From: Sedimenticola sp.
Lineage (GTDB): Bacteria; Pseudomonadota; Gammaproteobacteria; Chromatiales; Chromatiaceae
Length of the DNA stretch: 64,000 nt
Reading direction: 5' to 3'
Assembly: GCA_026992075.1 (NCBI GenBank)
Contig: JALXAM010000002.1
Location: 1-64,000, forward strand
Below the pieces are notes generated by a model that saw only the letters and a program-made list of their open reading frames with translations, ran no database searches and was not told where the DNA came from. Below, piece after piece: positions 25,268-34,049 of this stretch (position 1 is its first letter; every line of letters starts with the position of its first letter). The translations under genes were made by a program, and so were the position numbers.

Positions 25268-26391
25268 ACCAGCCGCCACCGTTGGATCCTTTTCTGCGTA
25301 CCCTGCGACTGCTCATCTGGGTGGTGGCAGCGCTGATCTTTTTCAACTGGGTCTGGCCGGCGCTGCAGGGCTGGCTGCTGGCGGTCACCGCCGAGCCGCG
25401 GGCAGTGACTCCCCGCGGTTCCCTCATGGAGTTGGAGAAGACCAACATCGCCATCTTCCGGCAGGCCAGCCCCTCGGTGGTCTACATCACCACCACCGAG
25501 GACCGTATCAATCTCTGGACCCGGGACATCACCCGTATCCCCAAGGGCACCGGCTCCGGGTTCGTATGGGACGGGCATGGCCACATCGTCACCAACTATC
25601 ACGTGGTGGCCGGGGCCTCGGCGGCCTACGTGCGGCTGGAGGATCAGAAGACCTATCGCGCGGTGCTGGTGGGAGCCAGTCCCAGGGACGACCTGGCCGT
25701 TCTCCGCATCCAGGCCTCGCTCAGCATCCTCCATCCGCTTCCCATCGGACGCAGCGAAAACCTCGAGGTGGGACAGGCCGTCTATGCCATCGGCAACCCC
25801 TTTGGCCTGGACCACACCCTTACCACCGGGGTGATCTCCGCGCTGGATCGTACCATCCACACCGAAACGGGAGTGATTCACGGCCTGATACAGACCGATG
25901 CCGCCATCAATCCCGGCAACTCCGGTGGTCCCCTGTTGGACAGCGCCGGGCGCCTCATCGGGGTCAACACCGCGATCTACAGCCCCTCCGGTGCCTATGC
26001 GGGCATCGGTTTCGCGGTGCCGGTGGACCGGGTGAACCGGGTGGTGCCCCAGCTCATTGCCTATGGTCACTATCAGCGGCCGTCACTGGGGGTGGTGGTG
26101 GATGACCGTATGAGCCGGCTGGTGAACGACAAACTGGGGGTGGAAGGAGTACTAGTGTTGCAGGTGGAGCCGGGTTCCACGGCGGCAGAGGCGGGAATCC
26201 GCGGCACTCGCATTCTGGGCGAGGGCAGGCTGATTCCAGGCGACATCATACTGGAGGTGGGTGGCCGGCGGGTGCGTAATGTTTCCGAACTTCGTGCAGC
26301 GCTGGAACAGCATCAGGTTGGTGACCGCATCCCGATCAAATTGTTGCGCAGCGGTGGTGAGGTGGTGGAGCTTCCGGTATTGCTCCAGTGA
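25264..26391 (+). CDS. Membrane-anchored DegS-like trypsin-type serine protease
   Basis: Inner-membrane protease of 375 residues with one N-terminal anchor (about 16-40) and a periplasmic trypsin-like domain. The triad is H113 ([10 protein letters not shown]), D143 (RDDLAVLRI) and S220 ([10 protein letters not shown]). A single C-terminal PDZ domain (about 280-375) is visible. This layout is that of DegS, which starts the sigma-E response, but no rseA or rpoE is near, and plant Deg1-like proteins share it. The GTG start overlaps the pyrC stop; the longer reading from 25003 is a shadow of pyrC. Confidence 0.9.
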   Translation: MNQPPPLDPFLRTLRLLIWVVAALIFFNWVWPALQGWLLAVTAEPRAVTPRGSLMELEKTNIAIFRQASPSVVYITTTEDRINLWTRDITRIPKGTGSGFVWDGHGHIVTNYHVVAGASAAYVRLEDQKTYRAVLVGASPRDDLAVLRIQASLSILHPLPIGRSENLEVGQAVYAIGNPFGLDHTLTTGVISALDRTIHTETGVIHGLIQTDAAINPGNSGGPLLDSAGRLIGVNTAIYSPSGAYAGIGFAVPVDRVNRVVPQLIAYGHYQRPSLGVVVDDRMSRLVNDKLGVEGVLVLQVEPGSTAAEAGIRGTRILGEGRLIPGDIILEVGGRRVRNVSELRAALEQHQVGDRIPIKLLRSGGEVVELPVLLQ

Positions 26392-26451
26392 TCCACCTTT
26401 CCTGATTTCCTTTGCCGGACCTCCCTGTCCGACAGAGGACTGGAAGCGTAT

Positions 26452-28410
26452 TCAGAAGATGAGGTTCATCATGGTCAGTGATACCACCAGGAAGAGCAGC
26501 GTCATGATGCCCCCGGCGCGCATGAAGTCGGCCACCCGGTAACCACCGGGACCCATGATCAGGGCGTTCACCTGGTGAGTGGGAATGAGGAAGGAGTTGG
26601 AGGTGGAGATGGCCACGGTGAGGGCGAACAGGGCCGGGTCGGCACCCACCCCCAGGGCGATGTTGACCGCCAAAGGCACCAGCAGCACGGTGGCGCCCAC
26701 GTTGGACATCACCAGGGTGAAGAAGGTGGCCAGAGCGGCGATGGCGGCTTGGATCACCCACACCGGCATGTCGCCCACCACCGAAAGGGTCTGCTCGGCA
26801 ATCCACTTGGCCGTGCCCGAGGTCTCCACCGCCAGGCCCAGCGGGATCAGCGAAGCGAGCAGGAAGACCGTCTTCCAGCTCACCGCGCGATAGGCCTCTT
26901 CCATGCTCAGCACGCCGGCGAGCACCATGCCGATGGCGCCGGTGAGCAGGGCCACCGACAGGCGGATGTCGGTGAACAGCACCAGGAAAAGGGCGATGGA
27001 GAAGAAGAGGATCGCCCAGCCCAGCTTGTGGGGGCGCTCCTCTTCGTGGGGATACTCGGTGGTCACCACCACGAAGTCGGGGTTCTTCTCCAATCGGGCC
27101 AGGGCATCCCAACGGGTGTGCACCACCAGGGTGTCGCCTGCCTGCAGGGGGATGTTGCGGATGTCTTCGCCTTCCCCCATGGTCTTGCCACCCCGGTGCA
27201 GGGCGATCATGGCGATGCCGTAGGTCTTACGCATCCAGACGTCCCGGGCGCTCTTGCCGATGAGATTGGAACCGGGCGGAATCACGATCTCGGCGATCCC
27301 CGCCTTGGTGGCGGCCAGATCCTCGGCGAAGGTGCGCAAGGCGTCCCGTTTCTTCAGGCCATACTTTTCCACGAAGTGGTTCAGGTGCTCTTCCGAGGCG
27401 ACGATGCCCAGTACCATGCCTGGCGCGAACTCGGTATCCCGCGCGATGGTGTTGGGCCCCACCCGGGTCTCCTGTCCCGGCTGCTTGGTGGCGATGACAC
27501 GGATGGCATAGGCGGTCTCCACGTCATCCAGTTTCTTGCCCACCAGTGGGCTGCCCTCGGGCACCACCACTTCGTACAGGTCGTAATCGATGCCGTAGAC
27601 GTTGTGCAGGTAGTCCATGGTGCTGGAGGCGGTGGTGCCGCTCTTTTCCACCGGCACGGCCGGCAGCACCCAGCGCCCGGCCAGCACGAAATAGGCGATG
27701 CCGGTGAGCACCAGTACCACGCCCACGGGGGTGACCGAAAAGAGTCCCCAGGTCTCCATCTGCTGGTCCGGGGGCAGGGTCTGGTTGGAGGTGAGGATGA
27801 GGTCGTTGAGCAGGATCAGAGGGCTGGAACCCACCATGGTGACGGTACCACCCAGGATGGCGCAGAAGCCCATGGGCATGAGCAACCGGGACATGGGGAT
27901 GCCGGAACGGGCCGAGATGCGGCTCACCACCGGCAGGAAGAGGGCGGCGGCCCCCACGTTCTGCATGAAGGAGGAGATGAAGCCCACGGTGCCGGAAATG
28001 ATGGGAATGATGCGTTTCTCCGTGGTGCCTCCGATGCGCAGGATGAAGGCGGCCACCTTGGTCATGATGCCGGTGCGGTCCAGTCCGGCGCCGATGATCA
28101 TCACCGCGATGATGGAGATCACGGCATTACTGGAAAAACCGTCGAACAGTCGCTGGTTGTCCACCAGCCCCTTGTCCAGCCCCATGAAGGGAGCCAGCAG
28201 CTCGGTGAGCCCCAACAGCACCATGATGGAGACGGCCGCCACGTCCACCTCCACGATCTCGAAGGCGAAGAGGTAGATGGTGAGCAGAAGGATGGCGGTG
28301 ACCCAGGCCACTTCGATGGAAGGCGTGAAACTGGCGAGCGTCAGCGCGGCGGCCAAAAAGACGAGAGCGGCGATCAGCTGTTTCAAGGGCAGTCTTTTTT
28401 TCTGGCTCAT
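26452..28410 (-). CDS. SLC13 (DASS)-family transporter with two TrkA-C domains
   Basis: Inner-membrane permease of 652 residues. An N-terminal half with about six helices includes the signature SFMQNVGAAALFLPVV. Two cytosolic TrkA-C (RCK_C) domains follow at about 260-430 (VPEGSPLVGKKLDDVE and IPPGSNLIGKSARDVW). A second transmembrane half contains MSNVGATVLLVPLAVN. Proteins of this layout carry sulfate, dicarboxylates or related anions with Na+; the substrate cannot be read here. The ATG at 28410 was chosen; an in-frame start further up would add 48 unlikely residues. The gene converges with the DegS-like gene. Confidence 0.88.
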   Translation of the reverse strand: MSQKKRLPLKQLIAALVFLAAALTLASFTPSIEVAWVTAILLLTIYLFAFEIVEVDVAAVSIMVLLGLTELLAPFMGLDKGLVDNQRLFDGFSSNAVISIIAVMIIGAGLDRTGIMTKVAAFILRIGGTTEKRIIPIISGTVGFISSFMQNVGAAALFLPVVSRISARSGIPMSRLLMPMGFCAILGGTVTMVGSSPLILLNDLILTSNQTLPPDQQMETWGLFSVTPVGVVLVLTGIAYFVLAGRWVLPAVPVEKSGTTASSTMDYLHNVYGIDYDLYEVVVPEGSPLVGKKLDDVETAYAIRVIATKQPGQETRVGPNTIARDTEFAPGMVLGIVASEEHLNHFVEKYGLKKRDALRTFAEDLAATKAGIAEIVIPPGSNLIGKSARDVWMRKTYGIAMIALHRGGKTMGEGEDIRNIPLQAGDTLVVHTRWDALARLEKNPDFVVVTTEYPHEEERPHKLGWAILFFSIALFLVLFTDIRLSVALLTGAIGMVLAGVLSMEEAYRAVSWKTVFLLASLIPLGLAVETSGTAKWIAEQTLSVVGDMPVWVIQAAIAALATFFTLVMSNVGATVLLVPLAVNIALGVGADPALFALTVAISTSNSFLIPTHQVNALIMGPGGYRVADFMRAGGIMTLLFLVVSLTMMNLIF

Positions 28411-28701
28411 GGTGCTATCGGTTTTGCCAACGGGAGCGCAGATTGTAATTTCGTTGTGCCTACTTTTCGAGGGGTAATGGTGCAAATTTCGGGGAAGAAC
28501 GCCATGATGGCTTTGGTTATCGGCTCCATCGGAGGGAAAAACTTCACGAGCCACAGTCCATGTGGAGCATCTTCGGATACCCTTCCGTCGACACGAGGTC
28601 TGGCCTGGGGGGTTGGCAGCAAGAGGTGACAGCGGCTACCGTTCGCTGGGCGGGTGTTCCGCTCATCCTCGTGAAACCGGGCATAAGAAAGAGAAAAAAT
28701 C

Positions 28702-29010
28702 ATGACTTATGAAGAGTTTCTAGAATCCATATCAGGAAAGGCGCCCCCGGATCAGCTGGATCCCTGGCTCACTGCGTTATGGTATGAACGCAAAGGTGAT
28801 TGGGACCGGGCGCATCGTATCGTTCAGGAATTGCCCGATCGCAAAGCAGCCCGCATTCATGCCTACCTGCATCGGGTGGAAGGGGATCTCTGGAATTCCC
28901 GTTACTGGCATCGCCAAGCAGGCACCAGTTTGCCTGAGCATCTCGATGAAGAGGAGGAGTGGGAAATGCTGGTCACCGCCTTGCTGATCGGCGAGCCGAT
29001 CACGCCATGA
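28702..29010 (+). CDS. Conserved-looking small protein of unknown function
   Basis: A 102-residue acidic soluble protein. The central stretch LTALWYERKGDWDRAHRIVQEL followed by AARIHAYLHRVEGD reads like a single TPR-type helical hairpin, followed by WNSRYWHRQAG. The ATG is preceded by a purine-rich AAGAAAGAGAAAA. I do not recognise a named family. It stands alone between the divergent SLC13 gene and purE. The 291-bp gap before it (28411-28701) contains no other recognisable feature and presumably holds the divergent promoters. Confidence 0.75.
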   Translation: MTYEEFLESISGKAPPDQLDPWLTALWYERKGDWDRAHRIVQELPDRKAARIHAYLHRVEGDLWNSRYWHRQAGTSLPEHLDEEEEWEMLVTALLIGEPITP

Positions 29011-29185
29011 GGGACTTGTTTCCGGGTCGGCTCTGAGCTCATGTCCCCCCATGCATCCGGGTGGGAGGGACGGAGAGCGCGCCGCCACGTCGGAATGGCG
29101 TACCTCGCAGCAAGGAAATTTTCATGAGTATCTTGCATAATATGCGCCTTTTGAGCATGCCGGCTCCAGCCGGAAACAAGGTGTC

Positions 29186-29680
29186 ATGAAACCATTGGTA
29201 GGCGTCATCATGGGCTCCAGCTCCGACTGGGAGACCATGCGTCATTGCGCGCAGACCCTCGAGGGGCTCGGCATACCTTTCGAAAAGGAGGTGGTCTCGG
29301 CCCACCGCACTCCTGACAAGTTGTTCGACTATGCAAGCACCGCTCGGGAGCGCGGCCTCCAGGTGATCATCGCCGGAGCTGGAGGGGCTGCTCACCTGCC
29401 TGGCATGGTGGCCGCCAAGACTTCGTTGCCGGTGCTGGGCGTGCCGGTTCAGTCGAAGGCGCTCAACGGCATGGACTCGCTGCTTTCCATCGTGCAGATG
29501 CCGGCGGGTATTCCAGTGGGCACTCTGGCCATCGGTCGGGCCGGCGCCGTGAATGCCGCCCTGCTGGCCGCAGCGATTCTCGCCAACCACCATCCTGAGG
29601 TGCGGGAGGCGCTGGAGGCCTGGCGCCGGCGGCAGACGGAAACCGTGTTGGCCAATCCGGACCCTGCCGCCGGATTATGA
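29186..29680 (+). CDS. purE: N5-carboxyaminoimidazole ribonucleotide mutase
   Basis: Purine synthesis step converting N5-CAIR to CAIR. The 164-residue protein has the class I PurE motifs [44 protein letters not shown] and the [17 protein letters not shown] substrate loop. The ATG follows AAGGTG. It overlaps purK by ATGA. A CATAAT hexamer in TTGCATAATATG near 29135-29145 could be the -10 box of this operon. Confidence 0.97.
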   Translation: MKPLVGVIMGSSSDWETMRHCAQTLEGLGIPFEKEVVSAHRTPDKLFDYASTARERGLQVIIAGAGGAAHLPGMVAAKTSLPVLGVPVQSKALNGMDSLLSIVQMPAGIPVGTLAIGRAGAVNAALLAAAILANHHPEVREALEAWRRRQTETVLANPDPAAGL

Positions 29681-30777
29681 GGATCGGTATCCTCGGCGGT
29701 GGGCAGCTGGCGCGCATGCTGGCGCTGGCCGGTTATCCCCTCGGTTTCCAGTTCACCGTGTTGGATCCGTCCGGTGAAGCCTGCGCCCGACCGCTGTCAG
29801 ACTTTTTGCTGGCGGATTACGGAGACCCCGGAGCACTGGACTCATTGGCCACCCAAACCGACCTGGTGACCTACGAATTCGAGAATGTGCCAGCGGAGGC
29901 GGTCACCCGGCTGGATGCTCATACCCATGTCTTTCCCCCACCACGAGCCTTGGCTACTGCTCGTGACCGCCTGCCGGAAAAACGGCTTTTCCGTCAGCTG
30001 GGCATTGAGACCGCTCCCTTTGCACCAGTGGCTACGGAGGAGGAGCTGGCCACCGCGGTGGCCGAAGTGGGGTTGCCAGCGATTCTGAAGACCCGAACCC
30101 TGGGCTACGACGGCAAGGGTCAGGTGGTGTTGCGACCCGGTGACGATCCTCGGGAAGCCTGGTCCCGGATAGGGCGGGTGCCCGCCATCCTGGAAGGCCT
30201 GGTGGAGTTCGAGCGGGAGGTTTCCCTGGTCTGTGTGCGGGGACGCAGAGGAGAATCGCGTTTCTACCCCCTGTCCGAGAATCGTCACCGGGAGGGGATT
30301 CTGCGTTTTTCGAGGAGTCTTCATGAGGATCCTTTGCAGCCACTGGCGGAGGACTATGCCCGCCGGTTGCTGGAACGGCTCGATTATGTGGGCGTGCTCG
30401 CCATCGAATTCTTTCAGCGGCAGGAGCGCCTGCTGGCCAACGAGATGGCACCACGGGTGCACAACTCGGGCCATTGGACCATCGAGGGGGCGGTCACCAG
30501 CCAGTTCGAGAACCATTTGCGTGCGGTGGCAGGAATGCCCTTGGGCGACACTTCGGCCCGTGGGCATGCTGCGATGATCAATCTGATCGGAGAAATTCCC
30601 CGCAGGGACGCGCTGCTCGCCGTTCCGGGGCTGCATCTGCACCTCTATGGCAAGTCGCCCCGGCCGGGACGCAAGCTTGGGCACCTCACGCTGGTGGAGG
30701 AAGATCCCCGCCAGCTCAAAGAGAGGTTGCAACGGCTGGCGCGGGTGGTGCCTGGCCTGGAGGAGGATCTTCCGTGA
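29677..30777 (+). CDS. purK: N5-carboxyaminoimidazole ribonucleotide synthase
   Basis: ATP-grasp enzyme of 366 residues making N5-CAIR from AIR, bicarbonate and ATP. It starts [20 protein letters not shown]. It has [16 protein letters not shown] (ATP lid), [29 protein letters not shown] and [16 protein letters not shown]. The start overlaps purE and the stop overlaps the CaCA antiporter gene by GTGA, so three genes form one coupled operon. Confidence 0.97.
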   Translation: MRIGILGGGQLARMLALAGYPLGFQFTVLDPSGEACARPLSDFLLADYGDPGALDSLATQTDLVTYEFENVPAEAVTRLDAHTHVFPPPRALATARDRLPEKRLFRQLGIETAPFAPVATEEELATAVAEVGLPAILKTRTLGYDGKGQVVLRPGDDPREAWSRIGRVPAILEGLVEFEREVSLVCVRGRRGESRFYPLSENRHREGILRFSRSLHEDPLQPLAEDYARRLLERLDYVGVLAIEFFQRQERLLANEMAPRVHNSGHWTIEGAVTSQFENHLRAVAGMPLGDTSARGHAAMINLIGEIPRRDALLAVPGLHLHLYGKSPRPGRKLGHLTLVEEDPRQLKERLQRLARVVPGLEEDLP

Positions 30778-31754
30778 CCGCTTTCGTGGCTGCCCTGATC
30801 GCAGGCCTGGCGCTACTGGCCTGGAGCGCCGACCGCTTCGTGGAGGGGGCCGCCGGATTGGCCCGTGCCTTGGGGGTTTCCACTTTGATCATCGGTCTCA
30901 CCGTAGTCTCTTTCGGTACTTCGGCGCCAGAGATGCTGGTTTCGGCAGTGGCCGCCTGGCAGGGCAACAGTGGTATCGCCCTGGGCAATGCCATCGGCTC
31001 CAATATCACCAACATGGGGCTGGTACTGGGAACCACCGCGCTCTTGGTGCCGCTATGCGTCCATTCGAGCACGCTCAACCGGGAGTTCCCGCTCATGCTC
31101 ATCGTCATGCTGGCCACCATGGCACTGCTTTGGAACGGTGTACTGGGCCGGATCGACGGCTTGCTCCTGCTGGCTGGAATGGTCGGGCTGGTGGCCTGGA
31201 CCGTGCACCTGGCGCGCAGCTCCCCACCGGACGACCCGTTGGTCGTGGAGTATGGTGAGGAGATTCCCAAGGAGATGCCAGTGGGCAAGGCCTGGCTTCT
31301 GCTGACCCTGGGCCTTCTGTTGCTGCTGTTCAGCTCCAAACTGCTGGTCTGGGGCGCCGTGGGGATCGCCCAGCACTTTGGTATCAGCGATCTGGTGATA
31401 GGCCTGACCATCGTTGCCATCGGTACTTCGCTACCAGAGCTGGCGGCCTCGGTGGTGGCCGCCCGCAAGGGAGAAGACGACATCGCCGTGGGCAACATCA
31501 TTGGTTCCAACCTGTTCAATCTCTTGGGTGTACTAGGGATCGCAGGCATCATCGGCCCTGCCGTGGTAGAGCCAGCAGTGTTGAAGCGGGATTTTCCACT
31601 CATGCTCGGGCTCTCGGTGGCGCTCTACTTGATGGCGCGGGGTTTGAGGCGTAATGGAGCGGGCACCATTGAGCGGTGGGCCGGGCTTCTGCTGGTATCG
31701 GTCTATTTCACATACCAGTTCGTGCTCTTCCACGGCATGGCAAGAGGACACTGA
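30774..31754 (+). CDS. CaCA-family Na+/Ca2+ antiporter (YrbG-like)
   Basis: Inner-membrane exchanger of 326 residues with about ten helices in two inverted halves. The two alpha-repeats are visible: VVSFGTSAPEMLVSAVAA with GNAIGSNITNMGLVLG, and IVAIGTSLPELAASVVAA with GNIIGSNLFNLLGVLG. These carry the acidic ion-binding residues. The GTG start overlaps purK; the extended frame from 30474 lies in purK. It is followed at once by MITE copy C. Ion specificity (Ca2+, other divalents) cannot be told from sequence. Confidence 0.92.
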   Translation: MTAFVAALIAGLALLAWSADRFVEGAAGLARALGVSTLIIGLTVVSFGTSAPEMLVSAVAAWQGNSGIALGNAIGSNITNMGLVLGTTALLVPLCVHSSTLNREFPLMLIVMLATMALLWNGVLGRIDGLLLLAGMVGLVAWTVHLARSSPPDDPLVVEYGEEIPKEMPVGKAWLLLTLGLLLLLFSSKLLVWGAVGIAQHFGISDLVIGLTIVAIGTSLPELAASVVAARKGEDDIAVGNIIGSNLFNLLGVLGIAGIIGPAVVEPAVLKRDFPLMLGLSVALYLMARGLRRNGAGTIERWAGLLLVSVYFTYQFVLFHGMARGH

Positions 31755-31762
31755 GGGCTTCG

Positions 31763-31922
31763 GAAACCTCTGATTTAATCTATGAACCCGCATCTTGTCC
31801 CCCTCCGGCGCGATTACTGCGTCGAAGTTCTTGCCGATAGCCTGCTATTGGCTGCGAACTTCGCCTTGTACTCGAACCGGAGGAGAACAATCTGCTTCGT
31901 CCAGGGTTAAATCAGAGGTTTC
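31763..31922 (+). mobile_element. MITE-like 160-bp palindromic element, copy C
   Basis: Same length and same order of internal motifs as copies A and B. Ends are GAAACCTCTGATTTAA and its exact complement (16 bp). Flanking tetramers are TTCG and TTTG, a near match to a 4-bp target duplication. It lies 9 bp after the antiporter stop. The remaining gap up to 32068 holds the leader of yqhA and no other gene. Confidence 0.9.
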
Positions 31923-32068
31923 TTTGGGCGGGCCTGAACAGTACGGGCTCGCCCCGGCAACAAGAATGTGCCGGCAAAATCGATCGCGGGAAGCGATGCT
32001 TTGCGGCGTAGCGCGCCTTATAGAAGAGCCAAGGATGACTTCAATATCGAGCTCTTAGAGGAAAAACG

Positions 32069-32578
32069 ATGAAGAAACTGGAATATGCGCTGGAGCGCCT
32101 GATATTCAACAGCCGGTGGTTGCTGGTTCCGGTCTATCTGGGGCTGGTCCTGACCATCGGGCTGCTGTTGGTGAAGTTCTTTCGGGAGTTCGTGCATCTT
32201 GTGCCCGAGGTTTTGTATGGCCCCAATGGCACGGCCACCGTGGTGGGCGTGCTGTCGCTCATCGACGTGGCGTTGGTCTCCAACCTGTTGCTGATCATCA
32301 TTTTCGCAGGTTATGAAAACTTCGTTTCCCGCATCGATCTCTCCGAGGATACCGAGCGGCCGAACTGGATGGGCAAGGTGGATTTCAGCGATCTCAAGAT
32401 CAAGCTCATCGGTTCTGTGGTGGCCATCTCCGGGATCGAGATGTTGCGGCTGTTCGTGCGTGTACAGGAGGTGGAACAGCAGGAGCTGATGTGGAAGGTG
32501 ATCATCCATGTCACCCTGGTGTTTTCTGGTGTACTCTTTGCGGTCATGGACCGCATCGGCGGCAAGCACACTACCTGA
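32069..32578 (+). CDS. YqhA/UPF0114-family membrane protein
   Basis: A 169-residue integral membrane protein with about four helices. The N terminus LEYALERLIFNSRWLLVPVYLGL, the internal SLIDVALVSNLLLIIIFAGYENFVSR and the central DFSDLKIKLIGSVVAIS are hallmarks of the YqhA (UPF0114) family, whose function is unknown. The ATG follows AGAGG. It lies 15 bp upstream of the biotin carboxylase gene and may be co-transcribed with it. Confidence 0.92.
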   Translation: MKKLEYALERLIFNSRWLLVPVYLGLVLTIGLLLVKFFREFVHLVPEVLYGPNGTATVVGVLSLIDVALVSNLLLIIIFAGYENFVSRIDLSEDTERPNWMGKVDFSDLKIKLIGSVVAISGIEMLRLFVRVQEVEQQELMWKVIIHVTLVFSGVLFAVMDRIGGKHTT

Positions 32579-32593
32579 AGCCGGAGCCAGCAG

Positions 32594-34012
32594 ATGTTCC
32601 GAAAAATATTAGTAGCCAACCGTGGTGAGATCGCGGTGCGCATCATCCGCGCATGTGCGGAGATGGGCATTCGCTCGGTGGCCATCTATACCGAGGCCGA
32701 CCGCTACAGTCTTCACGTGAAGAAGGCGGACGAGGCCTATTCCATCGGCGAGGATCCCGTGGCCGGATATCTCAATATCCACCGCATCGTCAATCTTGCG
32801 TTGCAGACCGGTTGCGATGCAATCCATCCGGGCTATGGGTTCCTCTCCGAGAACGCGGAATTCGCTGCAGCCTGCGAGCGGCGGGGCATCATCTTCATTG
32901 GCCCCAGTGCCGAAGTGATCCGTTGCATGGGGGACAAGACCGAGGCGCGCAAGGCGATGATCCGGGCAGGGGTACCGGTGACTCCCGGCACCGAGGAGAA
33001 CCTCTCCAGCCTGGAGGAGGCGCTGGAGGTGGCGGAACAGGTGGGTTATCCGGTGATGCTCAAGGCCACCTCGGGAGGGGGTGGGCGGGGGATTCGGCGC
33101 TGCGACTCCCCCGAAGAGTTGCGCCGTAACTACGAGCGGGTGATCTCTGAGGCCACTGCCGCCTTCGGTCGCGCCGAGGTATTCCTGGAGAAGGCCATCG
33201 TCAACCCACGTCACATCGAGGTGCAGGTGCTGGCCGACTGTCATGGAAACTGCATCCATCTCTATGAAAGAGATTGCTCGATCCAACGGCGTAATCAGAA
33301 ACTCATCGAGATCGCGCCTTCGCCACAGCTGGACGAAGGGCAGCGCCAATACCTGGGGGGATTGTCGGTGATCGCCGCCAAGGCCGTGAACTACTGCAGC
33401 GCAGGCACGGTGGAGTTCCTCATGGATCAGGATGGGCGGTTCTATTTCATGGAGATGAACACCCGAATCCAGGTGGAGCACACCATCACCGAAACCATCA
33501 CTGGAGTGGACATCGTGGAGGAGCAGATCCGGGTGGCGGCGGGCTTGAAGCTTCGTTTTCGCCAGCACGAGATCCAGCGTCGAGGCTACGCCATCCAGTT
33601 CCGGGTCAATGCCGAGGATCCTCAGAACAACTTCCTGCCCAGCTTCGGCCGCATCACACGCTACTATGCCCCAGGCGGCCCCGGAGTGCGCACGGATACC
33701 GCCATCTACACCGGCTATCAGATTCCACCCTATTTCGATTCCATGATCGCCAAGGTGATCGTCTGGGCCCTGACTTGGGACGATGCATTGAATCGGGGAG
33801 AGCGGGCGCTGCGGGACATGGAGGTGCACGGAATCCGTACCACCAAGCCCTATTACGAGAACATCCTGCGACACCCGGCCATCCGCGAAGCCAACTTCAC
33901 CACCGCTTTCGTGGAGGAGAACCCGGAACTCACCGAGTACACCCAGAAACAGTGCAAGACCGACCTCGCGGCTGCCATCGCAGTGGCGGTGGCGGCGCAC
34001 GCTGGGCTTTGA
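32594..34012 (+). CDS. pycA: Pyruvate carboxylase subunit A (biotin carboxylase)
   Basis: Carboxylates biotin using ATP and bicarbonate. The 472-residue ATP-grasp protein has MFRKILVANRGEIAVRIIRA, GYGFLSENAEFA, the glycine-rich lid KATSGGGGRGIRR, and EMNTRIQVEHTITE with the catalytic arginine. It could in principle be AccC, but no accB is adjacent and an OadA/PycB-type partner lies 3.7 kb downstream. Family features (YHVK-type ADRYSLHVKKADEAYSIG) match PycA, so two-subunit pyruvate carboxylase is the better call. A SulP gene and a ClC gene separate the two subunits. Confidence 0.9.
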   Translation: MFRKILVANRGEIAVRIIRACAEMGIRSVAIYTEADRYSLHVKKADEAYSIGEDPVAGYLNIHRIVNLALQTGCDAIHPGYGFLSENAEFAAACERRGIIFIGPSAEVIRCMGDKTEARKAMIRAGVPVTPGTEENLSSLEEALEVAEQVGYPVMLKATSGGGGRGIRRCDSPEELRRNYERVISEATAAFGRAEVFLEKAIVNPRHIEVQVLADCHGNCIHLYERDCSIQRRNQKLIEIAPSPQLDEGQRQYLGGLSVIAAKAVNYCSAGTVEFLMDQDGRFYFMEMNTRIQVEHTITETITGVDIVEEQIRVAAGLKLRFRQHEIQRRGYAIQFRVNAEDPQNNFLPSFGRITRYYAPGGPGVRTDTAIYTGYQIPPYFDSMIAKVIVWALTWDDALNRGERALRDMEVHGIRTTKPYYENILRHPAIREANFTTAFVEENPELTEYTQKQCKTDLAAAIAVAVAAHAGL

Positions 34013-34049
34013 TCAGAGCCGAAGAGGCAGGCTCCTTCCGGTTGCTGCA

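Noticed and set aside
26575..28629. 684-codon plus-strand open frame
   Set aside because: It lies antisense to the SLC13 transporter, which has clear membrane segments and TrkA-C domains. The plus-strand product is His/Gly/Asp-rich without any domain.
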